Source: Candidatus Ornithomonoglobus merdipullorum
GTDB lineage: Bacteria; Bacillota; Clostridia; UBA1381
Reading direction: 5' to 3'
Length of the DNA stretch: 52,088 nucleotides
Assembly (NCBI GenBank): GCA_018714695.1
Contig: DVNB01000046.1
Location: forward strand, 1 to 52,088
The notes under the pieces are model-generated. The model was not told where the DNA came from and ran no database searches. It was given only the letters and a program-made list of their open reading frames with translations. Below are positions 26,401 through 34,283 of this stretch, piece after piece. Both the position numbers and the translations under genes were made by a program. The stretch's first letter is position 1, and each line of letters opens with the position of its first letter.

Positions 26401-26994
26401 GGATGCCATATCGCCGATCCTCACAAGATTCTCGTCCACATGCGCCAGCTTCTTTATCGCTTCTTCTTTCCTGTACTTGTATTTTGAAACTCCGGCAGCT
26501 TCCTCGAAAATGCTTCTTCTGTCCTCTGCCTTTGTCGAAAGTATCTGCGAAACGTTGCCCTGACCGATCATGGAATATCCGTCTCTGCCGAGCCCTGTAT
26601 CCATGAACAGCTCATGCACATCCTTTAAGCGGCAGTTTGAATTGTTTATCCTGTAAACGCTCTCGCCGCTTCTGAAAAGCCTTCTTGTTACAACTACCTC
26701 GTCAAATTCCACATTGAAATCATGATTTGAATTATCCAGCACAAGACTGACCTCGGCATAGTTTACACCCTTGCGCGTCTGTGTTCCAGTAAATATTACG
26801 TCCTGCATGTTTGAGCCGCGAAGCGATTTCGCACTTGTTTCACCGATAACCCATCGGATCGCATCGGAAATATTGCTCTTTCCGCTTCCGTTCGGTCCCA
26901 CGACAGCCGTCGTACCGTCCATGAAATCAAGCACTGTTTTATCGGCAAATGATTTAAAGCCCTGCAGCTCAAGCCGTTTCAGCAGCAACGGCAC
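23428..26994 (-). CDS. smc: Chromosome segregation ATPase SMC
   Basis: The condensin subunit that organises and helps segregate the chromosome with ScpA/ScpB. 1,188 residues, normal length. The Walker A head GPNGSGKSNISDAIRWVIGE lies at residues 33-52. Two long coiled coils flank the hinge (about 500-650, with GTVSGL, GRATFLP and GGSMSGGS blocks). The C-terminal head holds the signature YSGGEKSFIAIALLFAIL and Walker B PPFCILDEIDAALDD. The usual Leu before SGGEK is Tyr here. The start is GTG at 26994, preceded by GAGGGAGG; it overlaps the end of the radical SAM gene by 26 nt, so translation is likely coupled. Confidence 0.97.
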   Translation of the reverse strand: MPLLLKRLELQGFKSFADKTVLDFMDGTTAVVGPNGSGKSNISDAIRWVIGETSAKSLRGSNMQDVIFTGTQTRKGVNYAEVSLVLDNSNHDFNVEFDEVVVTRRLFRSGESVYRINNSNCRLKDVHELFMDTGLGRDGYSMIGQGNVSQILSTKAEDRRSIFEEAAGVSKYKYRKEEAIKKLAHVDENLVRIGDMASELESRIGPLERQSEKARKYLVLYGDMKQLDIDLCAVSLDKNKAETERTKKLLSDTEQELEDVKSRETENERLMNELYEESRRSDEEKNEANARLSDNEARISAASNDISLYRNNIKNNNANIDRIRRETEEIKNKNDERVRAIKETEAEIEKKSSELSELESRLSGARSASGEYEANLGGIDERIADLRSEFFARENEMSSLRERANGIENLRASFLDRRAAVNAEISSHKEGIEKTKAQIAEAEAETEKKRAKLKELKETVEGLESSRKAASERLGEIRSSLSSMRVEYDSKLSKKRILEGLENDYAGYAKSVKAVLTAKELKGISMYGTVSGLADVDRRYVLAIETALGGALQNIIVESEQDAKAAIAYLRKTRGGRATFLPVSSVKGRGLENTAEVSKSQGFIGIASQLVKHDRRYDGIFASLLGRVVVVDNIDNAIALSRKFGYRFKTVTLDGDVLNAGGSMSGGSVNKQSGFLSRAAEIKELTSETAELARSIKALTEEGKGAEGDLSLAENQLGSFVPLVREYEDELLRLENTKKMLVESLERSESTSYEAELAQIEEQLKETADEVAKLIAGVSSLKTKNTELEKEIESVTEKRSEMLEKRSESDAQADEIASEMTELRSSIAVMRQSISSAYAEINGSKDETARRAAEAEELLRLNSEYEKSIEEKTAVLESSRELSEKIKSRLGEIDEKKRMITDKMSRSRGANKDITNRIIELQREISRIENRCVRLETDRDNTLSRIWDDYELSYNDLSEQRREIENMSEASEQLASLKKKIKALGSVNMDSIEEYKNVKERYEFMTGQKVDLEKSRNDLTEIISSMEELIKEHFSEQFKEINKAFKEVFTELFGGGSGELRLSDDQNILTSGIEIEVQLPGKGKQNINLYSGGEKSFIAIALLFAILRVKPPPFCILDEIDAALDDVNVSRFATYLKNYTDRTQFIVITHRRGTMEAASILYGVTMQESGVSKLLSLKIDDVSDELVN

Positions 26995-27985
26995 GCACCT
27001 CCCTCTTTTTGAGACCGCTGTCTCCCTTTATCGATATCTTATGCCCATATAAGCGCATAAGCCGCGTTATATTTCTTCTTCCGTTACCGACAGCCTTCGA
27101 GATCTCCCTCGGATTTACATAGACGATAACATCGGATTCCATCTCCTCCAGCTCACGTATTATCATATCGTAATATATCTCGCCCTCCACAAGCTCGCCG
27201 AATGCACTGTGGAACGGTCCCGCAACGACCGAGGCATGCTCGTTTATCTCCTCAGTCGGCTGAAGACCCATGCGTATGACCTCTATTCCGGCTCTCTCGA
27301 AGATCAGCAAAAGCTCCTTTGCTAGCGACACAGCCTCGTCAAGTGTCTGAGGTGTGTATTCGCCGCTTTGATACATCTTTTCGAGATATGTTCCCTTTAT
27401 CGTCAAGGTCGGATATATCCTTACGCACACCGGCTCAAGCTCCGCTATGCGTCTTGCTGTGTACAAAGACCGCTCCCGCGTGTCGCCGGGCAGTCCGGTC
27501 ATCATCTGAAGCCCCAGTCCGAAACCGTAAGCCTTTATAAGCCTTGACGCCTCGACTACCTGCTCAGCGCTGTGACCGCGGTTCGACTTTTTTAAGACCT
27601 CCCCGCACATCGACTGCACTCCGAGCTCTATCGTCGTTACACCGTGATTTTTTAAATTTGTAAGTATCTCATCATCGATATAATCCGGTCTTGTCGAAAG
27701 TCTTATCCCCTTTATCCTGCCGGAGCTTATATACGGCTTCACTCTCTCCATAAGAGCCGTCTGCTCCTCTATCGGGATACCTGTAAAGCTTCCTCCGAAA
27801 AATGCCGTCTCTATGTCGGCGCCGCTTTCGGGAAGTGTTTTAAGATAGCTCTCAATGGTATCCGTTACGTCGTCCGGCGTGACCTCCTTTATGCTCCCCG
27901 TTATCCTGTTCTGATTGCAGAATACACAGTCGAAAGGACATCCCTTGTGCGGCACGAATATCGGTATATTATATTTTCTTTGCAT
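26969..27985 (-). CDS. Elp3-like radical SAM protein (no acetyltransferase domain)
   Basis: 338 residues. The cluster motif CPFDCVFC (Cys-x3-Cys-x2-Cys) near residue 16 binds the 4Fe-4S cluster. Further blocks are FFGGSFTGI, STRPDYID, TIELGVQSM and GLQMMTGLPGD, as in the COG1243/Elp3-type family. The C-terminal acetyltransferase (GNAT) half of full Elp3 is absent; this short form is common between rnc and smc in Clostridia. Its substrate is not established, and tRNA modification is only a guess from the family. The start overlaps the rnc end by 17 nt and the end overlaps smc by 26 nt, a tight operon. Confidence 0.88.
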   Translation of the reverse strand: MQRKYNIPIFVPHKGCPFDCVFCNQNRITGSIKEVTPDDVTDTIESYLKTLPESGADIETAFFGGSFTGIPIEEQTALMERVKPYISSGRIKGIRLSTRPDYIDDEILTNLKNHGVTTIELGVQSMCGEVLKKSNRGHSAEQVVEASRLIKAYGFGLGLQMMTGLPGDTRERSLYTARRIAELEPVCVRIYPTLTIKGTYLEKMYQSGEYTPQTLDEAVSLAKELLLIFERAGIEVIRMGLQPTEEINEHASVVAGPFHSAFGELVEGEIYYDMIIRELEEMESDVIVYVNPREISKAVGNGRRNITRLMRLYGHKISIKGDSGLKKREVRAVAAETA

Positions 27986-28652
27986 CTTTCAATTCCGCCA
28001 ATGCCGCTTTTGCCGCCGCCTGCTCAGCTTCCTTCTTGCTGTGCCCTACGCCGGTATGCTTCGGCTCTCCGTTTATTACCACCTTTACAGTGAACTGCTT
28101 GTTATGCTCCTTGCCTGTCTCCGACACCGTAACGTACGAAACTATCCCCTTACCGTTTTTCTGGACGATCTCCTGGAGCGTTGTTTTATAATCCGAATAA
28201 TACTCGCCCGCGAGCACCTTTTCGATACGGTCGGTCATAAGTCCCAAAAGCCACTCCCTGGCCTTTTCTATCCCGCTGTCGAGGTATATCGCGGCAAGCA
28301 CTGCCTCGAACGCATCAGATATTATAGACGGACGTCTTCTTCCTCCCGTCCTCTCCTCGCCTCTGCCCAGGAAAACCAATTCGTTCAGATGTATCTTCTC
28401 AGCCACCGATGCGAGCGACTGCTCACAGACAAGAGTTGCCCGGAATTTCGTGAGATCACCCTCGTCAACATCCTGCATCCGCTTAAAAATATAGTCGCTT
28501 ATGATTATACTCAAGACCGAGTCTCCGAGAAATTCAAGTCTTTCATTGTCACGCGTATGATTTTCATTGGCATAGGAGCTGTGAGTCAGGGCTATTTTAA
28601 GCAATCCCTCATTCTTGAACTTATAACCAATCTTTTTTTCTGCCTCTGTCAT
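27969..28652 (-). CDS. rnc: Ribonuclease III
   Basis: A double-strand-specific endoribonuclease that processes rRNA precursors and structured mRNAs. 227 residues. The catalytic domain has the signature NERLEFLGDSVLS (acidic residues for Mg2+) and SDAFEAVLAAIYLD. The C-terminal dsRNA-binding domain (about 155-225) runs from YKTTLQEIVQKNGKG to GHSKKEAEQAAAKAAL. The start at 28652 (MTEAEKKIGYKF) is supported by AAAGGAG eight bases upstream; the longer frame to 28766 would run through several hairpins and is rejected. Confidence 0.96.
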   Translation of the reverse strand: MTEAEKKIGYKFKNEGLLKIALTHSSYANENHTRDNERLEFLGDSVLSIIISDYIFKRMQDVDEGDLTKFRATLVCEQSLASVAEKIHLNELVFLGRGEERTGGRRRPSIISDAFEAVLAAIYLDSGIEKAREWLLGLMTDRIEKVLAGEYYSDYKTTLQEIVQKNGKGIVSYVTVSETGKEHNKQFTVKVVINGEPKHTGVGHSKKEAEQAAAKAALAELKDAKKI

Positions 28653-28680
28653 TATATGACTCCTTTCACCCAAGACGCAA

Positions 28681-28795
28681 TCGGAAAGCGTTTCGCTTTC
28701 CGAATAATTTACCTTTGTTCTCCCACGCAGACGCCGGGAACAAGACCTTGTTTCCCGCCTGCGCAAATACTGCGGAGCCTTACGCGCCGCAGCAT
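28681..28795. repeat. Cluster of hairpins upstream of rnc
   Basis: Three inverted repeats stand in a row: CGGAAAGCG/CGCTTTCCG (28682-28702), CGCAG..CGGGAACAAG / CTTGTTTCCCG..CTGCG (about 28726-28763) and TGCGG/CCGCA (about 28770-28791). None has a clear U-tract. Because rnc is the next gene on the minus strand, a structured leader cut by RNase III itself, as known for rnc autoregulation in E. coli, is a reasonable guess. Confidence 0.4.
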
Positions 28796-28805
28796 TTCTT
28801 CAATC

Positions 28806-28846
28806 CTAAAAAGCCGGGCTGCTGCATTATGCCGCGGCAGCCCGGT
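28806..28846 (-). terminator. Terminator of the fab operon
   Basis: CCGGGCTGC / GCAGCCCGG (28837-28845 with 28814-28822) followed by CUUUUU on the minus strand, six bases after the fabF stop. Confidence 0.9.
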
Positions 28847-28851
28847 CATGA

Positions 28852-30090
28852 TCAATCGGTATACTTTTTAAATACTATGGAAGCATTGTGTCCGCCGAAG
28901 CCGAGTGAGTTCGACATTGCATATGTGACCTCCTGCTCCCTGCCCACATTCGGAACGATATCAAGATCGCATTCCGGATCCGGTGTTTCATAGTTTATCG
29001 TAGCGGGGATATAGCTGTCCTCTATCGCACGTGCACAGACTATAGCCTCTACTGCACCCGCAGCACCGAGCATATGTCCCGTCATCGACTTTGTCGAGCT
29101 TACCGCTACCTTATATGCAGCGTCACCGAATACCGACTTTATAGCCTGCGTCTCAAAGAGATCGTTGAGCTTTGTCGATGTTCCGTGCGCATTTATATAC
29201 GTTATATCCTTAGGCTCAACTCCCGAATCCTTTATCGCGAGCTCCATAGCCTTTGCTCCGCCCTCACCGCCGGGGATCGGGCTCGTTATATGGTACGCGT
29301 CATCAGTTGCGCCGTAACCTGTCATCTCACAGATGATATGCGCGCCTCTCGCCTTTGCATGCTCAAGCTCCTCAAGGACGATGAACGCCGCGCCCTCGCT
29401 GAGCACAAAGCCGTCACGGTTAGCGTCGAACGGTCTTGACGCATGCTGGGGATCATCATTTCTGGTCGACATCGCCTTCATGTTACAGAAGCCCGCAAAT
29501 GCCGTCGGAGCTACGGCAGCCTCGCAGCCGCCGGCGATTATAACGTCATTATCGCCGTACTGGATATGACGGAACGCCGTACCTATTGCATTCGTACTTG
29601 ACGCACATGCCGTGACAACATTTTCATTTACACCGCGCGCATTGAACTTCATAGCTATCTGACAAGGCGCAATATTTCCTATCATCATCGGGATAAAGAA
29701 CGGGCTGACCCTTCCCGGTCCCTTCTGGAGATAGTTGGTGTGCTGCTCCTCGAATGTCAGTATTCCGCCGATACCGGAGCCGGTTATTACACCGACACGC
29801 CACGGATCCTCTTTTTCCATGTCAAGACCCGAGTTCTCGACCGCCTCTGTAGCGGCGATCAGACCGAGCTGAGTAAATCTGTCCATCTTTCGCGCGTCTT
29901 TTTTATCGATATGATCCGTTATTTCAAGATCCTTTACCTCTCCGGCGATCTGAGTCTTGAACTGTGATACGTCAAACGATTTGACGACATCAATACCGTT
30001 CACACCCTTTTTGATGTTTTGCCAGAAGGTATCGGCATCATTACCGATAGGAGTTACCGCGCCCACTCCGGTCACTACAACTCTCTTCAT
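28852..30090 (-). CDS. fabF: 3-oxoacyl-ACP synthase II
   Basis: Elongating beta-ketoacyl-ACP synthase of type II fatty acid synthesis. 412 residues. Cys-His-His active site: VVTACASSTNAIG (Cys), NAHGTSTKLND (His) and STKSMTGHMLGAAGAV (Lys and His). The N-terminus MKRVVVTGVGAVTPIG is typical, and the start at 30090 has GGGAGGA eight bases upstream; the extended frame to 30138 is rejected. It is the last gene of the fapR-fab operon, separated from acpP by 186 nt that hold a strong hairpin, so its expression may be partly uncoupled. Confidence 0.97.
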   Translation of the reverse strand: MKRVVVTGVGAVTPIGNDADTFWQNIKKGVNGIDVVKSFDVSQFKTQIAGEVKDLEITDHIDKKDARKMDRFTQLGLIAATEAVENSGLDMEKEDPWRVGVITGSGIGGILTFEEQHTNYLQKGPGRVSPFFIPMMIGNIAPCQIAMKFNARGVNENVVTACASSTNAIGTAFRHIQYGDNDVIIAGGCEAAVAPTAFAGFCNMKAMSTRNDDPQHASRPFDANRDGFVLSEGAAFIVLEELEHAKARGAHIICEMTGYGATDDAYHITSPIPGGEGGAKAMELAIKDSGVEPKDITYINAHGTSTKLNDLFETQAIKSVFGDAAYKVAVSSTKSMTGHMLGAAGAVEAIVCARAIEDSYIPATINYETPDPECDLDIVPNVGREQEVTYAMSNSLGFGGHNASIVFKKYTD

Positions 30091-30188
30091 TAGTCTTCCT
30101 CCCGTTAATTTATATATATTATCAATGGACTCACGCAAGACGGATACTCCCGTATCGCTGCTGCGTATCGTCCCGAATATCTCTTTTT

Positions 30189-30236
30189 AAAAAAGCCTGC
30201 CGCGAAGCGCGCATCTCTGCGCGCTGCCGCAGCGGC
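30189..30236 (-). terminator. Hairpin with U-tract between acpP and fabF
   Basis: GCGCGCA / TGCGCGC (30207-30213 with 30218-30224) nested inside GCCGC / GCGGC (30199-30203 with 30232-30236), followed by six U on the minus strand. It has terminator form, but fabF lies just downstream, so it probably reduces rather than blocks fabF transcription, leaving more acpP mRNA. Confidence 0.7.
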
Positions 30237-30276
30237 GCCTGTCCCGGAGGATGATCTCCTCCGAAACGGATCAGGA

Positions 30277-30507
30277 TTACTGATGATCCTTAATATAGTT
30301 AACTGCGTCGCCGACTGTGCGGATCTTCTCAGCCTCCTCGTCAGGGATCTCAATATCAAACTCAGTCTCCAGACCCATGATAAGCTCCACGATGTCCAGT
30401 GAATCAGCGCCGAGATCATCTACAAACGATGCGTTAAGTGTTACCGCGCTCTCGTCAGCACCAAGCTGGTCAACGATGACGCTCTTTACTCTCTCAAATT
30501 CATCCAT
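30277..30507 (-). CDS. acpP: Acyl carrier protein
   Basis: A 76-residue acidic carrier that holds acyl chains on a phosphopantetheine arm. The attachment Ser lies in [15 protein letters not shown] (near residue 35), followed by the acidic recognition helix [16 protein letters not shown]. The start at 30507 (MDEFERVK) has AAAGGAGG eight bases upstream; a GTG start three codons earlier is less well placed. Flanked by fabG and fabF. A hairpin (CGGAGGA/TCCTCCG, about 30246-30264) and a terminator-like stem follow the stop, consistent with higher levels of ACP mRNA than of fabF mRNA. Confidence 0.97.
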   Translation of the reverse strand: MDEFERVKSVIVDQLGADESAVTLNASFVDDLGADSLDIVELIMGLETEFDIEIPDEEAEKIRTVGDAVNYIKDHQ

Positions 30508-30603
30508 TCCGGGCACCTCCTTTCAATTGATGTCTGCGTTACGGCATTTCACCGCTCCGCATGTTTATATATTACTTTCCTGCAGGAAAATCATATATCG
30601 GTT

Positions 30604-31344
30604 TTACATTACGAGTCCGCCGTCTACGCAGATCACCTGACCGGTTATGTACGAGGACATATCCGACGCCAGAAATGCTACCGTGTCGGCAATATTGTCG
30701 ACGGTGCCGAACTTTCCGAGCGGTATTGCGTCAAAATACTGCTGCTTTACCTCGTCCGAAAGCTTGTCGGTCATTGCCGAAGCTATAAAGCCCGGAGCAA
30801 CAGCGTTGCAGCGGATACCCCTTGACGAGAACTCCTTTGCCGTCGTCTTTGTGAGACCTATAAGTCCCGCCTTAGATGCGCTGTAGTTGGCCTGTCCCGC
30901 ATTTCCCATCACTCCGACTACCGACGCGATGTTTATGATCGAACCGCCCTTTGCCTTCATCATAGGACGCGCAACCGTCTTTATGCAGTGGAATGCTCCC
31001 TTGAGGTTTATGTCAAGGACGAGATCCCAATCCTCCTCGCTCATCCTGAGCATGAGCCCATCGCGTGTCACACCTGCGTTGTTTACGAATATATCTATCT
31101 TTCCGAATTCTTTTACCGCGCCGTCAACAAGGGCTTTTACATCGTCAATATTCCTTACGTCGCCCTTTATGCAGATCGCGCCGACACCCATAGCCTTTAT
31201 CTCCTCACAGGTCGCGTCAGCGTCTGTCGACTGCGGTATATCGTTTATCACTATATTTGCTCCGAGCGAGGCGAGCTTTACAGCGATCGCCTTGCCTATC
31301 CCTCTGCCCGAGCCGGTTATAACAGCCGTTTTACCTTTAAGCAT
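30604..31344 (-). CDS. fabG: 3-oxoacyl-ACP reductase
   Basis: An NADPH-dependent short-chain dehydrogenase reducing 3-oxoacyl-ACP. 246 residues. Cofactor motif TGSGRGIGKA, NNAGVTRDGLM, catalytic Ser in NIASVVG, Tyr and Lys in NYSASKAGL, and the C-terminal GQVICVDGGLVM. The start at 31344 (MLKGKTAVITG) fits the family; GGAAGG lies upstream. It follows fabD by 19 nt and precedes acpP by 96 nt, in which a 14-bp perfect palindrome TTTCCTGCAGGAAA (30581-30594) is found. Confidence 0.97.
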   Translation of the reverse strand: MLKGKTAVITGSGRGIGKAIAVKLASLGANIVINDIPQSTDADATCEEIKAMGVGAICIKGDVRNIDDVKALVDGAVKEFGKIDIFVNNAGVTRDGLMLRMSEEDWDLVLDINLKGAFHCIKTVARPMMKAKGGSIINIASVVGVMGNAGQANYSASKAGLIGLTKTTAKEFSSRGIRCNAVAPGFIASAMTDKLSDEVKQQYFDAIPLGKFGTVDNIADTVAFLASDMSSYITGQVICVDGGLVM

Positions 31345-31363
31345 TTTAAAGCCTTCCTTTCCG

Positions 31364-32299
31364 TTACATTCCCAGCCCCGCAAGAGTCTTCTCAAGCGAC
31401 GCCATGTCCTCTACGTTAAATACTTTTACAGTCTTGTCTATCTTCTTCATGAAGCCCGAAAGCGCTTTTCCCGGTCCGATCTCGATGAACGTATCCACGC
31501 CGTCGGCGATCATTCTTCTTATCGAGTCCTCCCAGAGCACCGAATGAGATACCTGCTCCTTCAGAAGCTCCTTGATCTCGCTCTTGTCCTTGATATAATC
31601 GGCGGTGACATTCGTTATTATCGGTATATTCATGTCGTATACCTCAACATTTTCAAGCTCCTTCGCAAGCTTTTCGCCCGCGCCTGTGAGCAGCGAGCAA
31701 TGGAACGGCGCCGATACGTCAAGCATGAGCGCGCGCTTCGCACCCATCTCCTTTGCGATCTCGCAGCACTTCTTTACCGCCTCGACCTCACCTGAGACAA
31801 CTATCTGCCCGGGGCAGTTGAAGTTCGCGCCTGTGCAGACGCCGTATTCCGAAGCCTGCTTTGCAGCCTCGCGCACCTGATCGGCATCAAGAGCGATTAT
31901 GGCAGCCATAGCGCCCTTGCCCACAGGTACCTCCTCCTGCATATACTTTCCGCGCTTTTTAACGAGCTTTACCGCATCGGCAAACTTCATTGAACCGGAT
32001 GCAACGTGAGCGGTGTATTCACCGAGGCTCAGTCCTGCCGCAACGTCCGCCTTTACGCCTTTTTCCTCAAGCACTCTCAGAGCCGCCGTGCTCATCGTTA
32101 CGATGGTCGGCTGTGTGTTCTCGGTTATCATAAGAGTTTCTTTTGTGCCGTTAAAGATCATATCCTTTATATCGAAACCGAGTGCCTCCGACGCCTCCTC
32201 GAAAACCGCGTCGGCACACGCGAAATTCTCCGCAAGCTCTTTTCCCATGCCGGGAGCCTGCGCGCCCTGTCCGGCAAATAAAAATGCTGTTTTACCCAT
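31364..32299 (-). CDS. fabD: Malonyl-CoA:ACP transacylase
   Basis: Transfers malonyl groups from CoA to ACP. 311 residues. FAGQGAQAPGMG at the N-terminus, nucleophile Ser in GLSLGEYTA (the common form is GHSLGEY), the malonate-binding Arg region KKRGKYMQE, and catalytic His in SAPFHCSLL. The C-terminus IEIGPGKALSGFMKKI is typical. The start at 32299 (MGKTAFLF) has AAAGGA upstream; the frame extends to 32344 but overlaps the fabK end there and is less likely. Confidence 0.96.
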   Translation of the reverse strand: MGKTAFLFAGQGAQAPGMGKELAENFACADAVFEEASEALGFDIKDMIFNGTKETLMITENTQPTIVTMSTAALRVLEEKGVKADVAAGLSLGEYTAHVASGSMKFADAVKLVKKRGKYMQEEVPVGKGAMAAIIALDADQVREAAKQASEYGVCTGANFNCPGQIVVSGEVEAVKKCCEIAKEMGAKRALMLDVSAPFHCSLLTGAGEKLAKELENVEVYDMNIPIITNVTADYIKDKSEIKELLKEQVSHSVLWEDSIRRMIADGVDTFIEIGPGKALSGFMKKIDKTVKVFNVEDMASLEKTLAGLGM

Positions 32300-32336
32300 C
32301 TTATATATCCTTTCGCTCTCGACCGATCCACATGGA

Positions 32337-33281
32337 TCAGACATCCATCTTTTCTTTTATACCGCTGAGCATCTCATCTATGCCAACAAAGTAACTTCTT
32401 ATAATTTCGGCACACGGTTCGATCTTATGTACCATTGCCGCCGACTGCCCCGCCATGAGCGAGCCCATCTGAACGTCGCCCTCCTCAAACGCGCGTCTTA
32501 ATCCGCCTACGCCGAGCTTTTCTATCTCCTCAAAAGGAGCGTTCTCCTTCTCGAGTTTCTGGTATTCCTTTGTGAGCTTATTCTTAAGCGCTCTTACCGG
32601 CGCGCCCGTTGAACGTCCCGTAACTACCGCGTCACGGTCCTTAGCCTTCAATACAGCGTTTTTGTAGTTCTCATGAGCTATACACTCGTCTGAGCATATG
32701 AATCTCGTTCCGACCTGTATTCCGTCAGCTCCCAGCGCAAACGCCGCAACTGCGCCCCGCGCATCGGCAATTCCGCCTGCCGCGACTACCGGTACCGATA
32801 CCGCGTCGGCTATCTGCGGTATGAGACACATCGTTGTGATCTCACCTATGTGTCCGCCAGCCTCAGTGCCTTCTGCGATTATCGCATCCGCACCCATCTT
32901 TTCCATTCTCTGAGCCATTGCCACGCTCGCTATTACCGGCAGCACCTTTATTCCCGCCGCCTTGAGGCTCTCCATGTACTTGCCCGGATTGCCCGCGCCC
33001 GTTGCCACAACGGCAGGTTTCTCCTCGAGTATAACGTTCATGACCTCCTCGGCAAAGGGTGACATGAGCATAACGTTTACTCCAAACGGCTTATCCGTGA
33101 GCTCTCTGCACTTTCTGATCTGATCCCTTACCACATCGGCAGGCGCACCGCCCGCAGCGATAAGTCCGAGACCGCCCCCGTTAGACACCGCAGCCGCCAG
33201 TTCTGCCGTGGCTACCCATGCCATTCCGCCCTGTATCACAGGGAATTCGATACCGAGCAATTCACATAATCTGTTTTTCAT
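32337..33281 (-). CDS. fabK: Enoyl-ACP reductase II (FMN-dependent)
   Basis: Performs the last reduction of each elongation cycle with an FMN-containing TIM barrel related to nitronate monooxygenases, unrelated to FabI. 314 residues. PVIQGGMAWVATAELAAAVSNGGGLG at the start, EGTEAGGHIG (catalytic His region), VPVVAAGGIADARG and ALGADGIQVGTRF for flavin phosphate binding. Its place between fabH and fabD supports the FabK role over a generic nitronate monooxygenase. FabK enzymes are known to be insensitive to triclosan. Confidence 0.95.
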   Translation of the reverse strand: MKNRLCELLGIEFPVIQGGMAWVATAELAAAVSNGGGLGLIAAGGAPADVVRDQIRKCRELTDKPFGVNVMLMSPFAEEVMNVILEEKPAVVATGAGNPGKYMESLKAAGIKVLPVIASVAMAQRMEKMGADAIIAEGTEAGGHIGEITTMCLIPQIADAVSVPVVAAGGIADARGAVAAFALGADGIQVGTRFICSDECIAHENYKNAVLKAKDRDAVVTGRSTGAPVRALKNKLTKEYQKLEKENAPFEEIEKLGVGGLRRAFEEGDVQMGSLMAGQSAAMVHKIEPCAEIIRSYFVGIDEMLSGIKEKMDV

Positions 33282-33302
33282 TTTGAACCTCCTTAAATCC
33301 CG

Positions 33303-34283
33303 TCAGAACTCAAGCAGCACCGAGCCCCATGTGAGGCCGCCGCCGAAGCCTACCAGTATGATCTTGTCGCCTCTTTCGATAAGCCCTTCCTCTACCGCCT
33401 CGGCAAGCGCTACAGGTATGCATGACGCCGATGTGTTTCCGTATTTTTCAAGATGCATGAACACCTTGTCATCGCTTATGCCCATTCTCTTTACAGCGCT
33501 CTCAACTATCCTGTAATTGGCCTGATGCGGTATCACGAGCTTTACGTCGTCATACGTCATTCCCGCCTTCTCAAGCACTCTTGCCGACGAATCCGCCATC
33601 GCCTTTACGGCAAATTTCATGACCGCCTGACCTGCCATCCAGATCGTCTCCTTACGGCCGCTTATCCTCTTTTCTATCTCCTCCGGATCGTTCCTGAACG
33701 CGAGGCTGGTTATCGCCTTGCAGCCGGTGCCGTCCGCGCCGATCTCCGCTGCCAGAACTCCCGGATGCTCGTCGTCAGCCGTGAGCACCGCGGCTCCTGC
33801 CGCATCGCCGAATAGCACGCATGTGGCTCTGTCCTTATAGTCCACAGCCTTTGTGAGCGCATCGGCACATATCACAAGTATATTCTTATAGAATCCGGTC
33901 TTTATGAACTGATCCGCCATTACAACGCCTGTAACAAAGCTCGAACATGCCGTGTTATAATCAAGAGCAGCCGCGTTTACCGCGCCTATGTTATTCTGAA
34001 CAACGCATGCGCATGATGGGGAGAAATAATCCGGGGTGACCGTCGCAAGGATTATGAGATCAATATCCTCCGGCTGCATGCCCGCATCCTCTATCGCCCG
34101 TTTTGCCGCGATCGTTGCCATATCGGTCGTGTATTCGTCATCCGCCGAAACGTGGCGCTCCTTGATACCGGTACGGCGTGTTATCCACTCGTCGTTTGTA
34201 TCGACTATGCTTTCCATATACGCGTTATCATATACTTTCTCCGGGATGTACTTACCAACTCCGGCTATCCTTGTATTAGGCAT
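33303..34283 (-). CDS. fabH: 3-oxoacyl-ACP synthase III
   Basis: Starts fatty acid chains by condensing acyl-CoA with malonyl-ACP. 326 residues. The catalytic triad is complete: Cys in DYNTACSSFVTG, His in VIPHQANYRI and Asn in KYGNTSASCIP. GFGGGLTWGSVLLEF ends the protein. The start at 34283 (MPNTRIAGVG) is preferred because GAGGAG lies seven bases upstream; an ATG two codons earlier is only one base from that site. Overlaps plsX by 8 nt. Confidence 0.96.
   Translation of the reverse strand: MPNTRIAGVGKYIPEKVYDNAYMESIVDTNDEWITRRTGIKERHVSADDEYTTDMATIAAKRAIEDAGMQPEDIDLIILATVTPDYFSPSCACVVQNNIGAVNAAALDYNTACSSFVTGVVMADQFIKTGFYKNILVICADALTKAVDYKDRATCVLFGDAAGAAVLTADDEHPGVLAAEIGADGTGCKAITSLAFRNDPEEIEKRISGRKETIWMAGQAVMKFAVKAMADSSARVLEKAGMTYDDVKLVIPHQANYRIVESAVKRMGISDDKVFMHLEKYGNTSASCIPVALAEAVEEGLIERGDKIILVGFGGGLTWGSVLLEF

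Noticed and set aside
30098-30138. Separate fabF promoter (TTGCGT with TATAAA)
   Set aside because: The predicted transcription start would fall on the ribosome site, leaving no usable leader.
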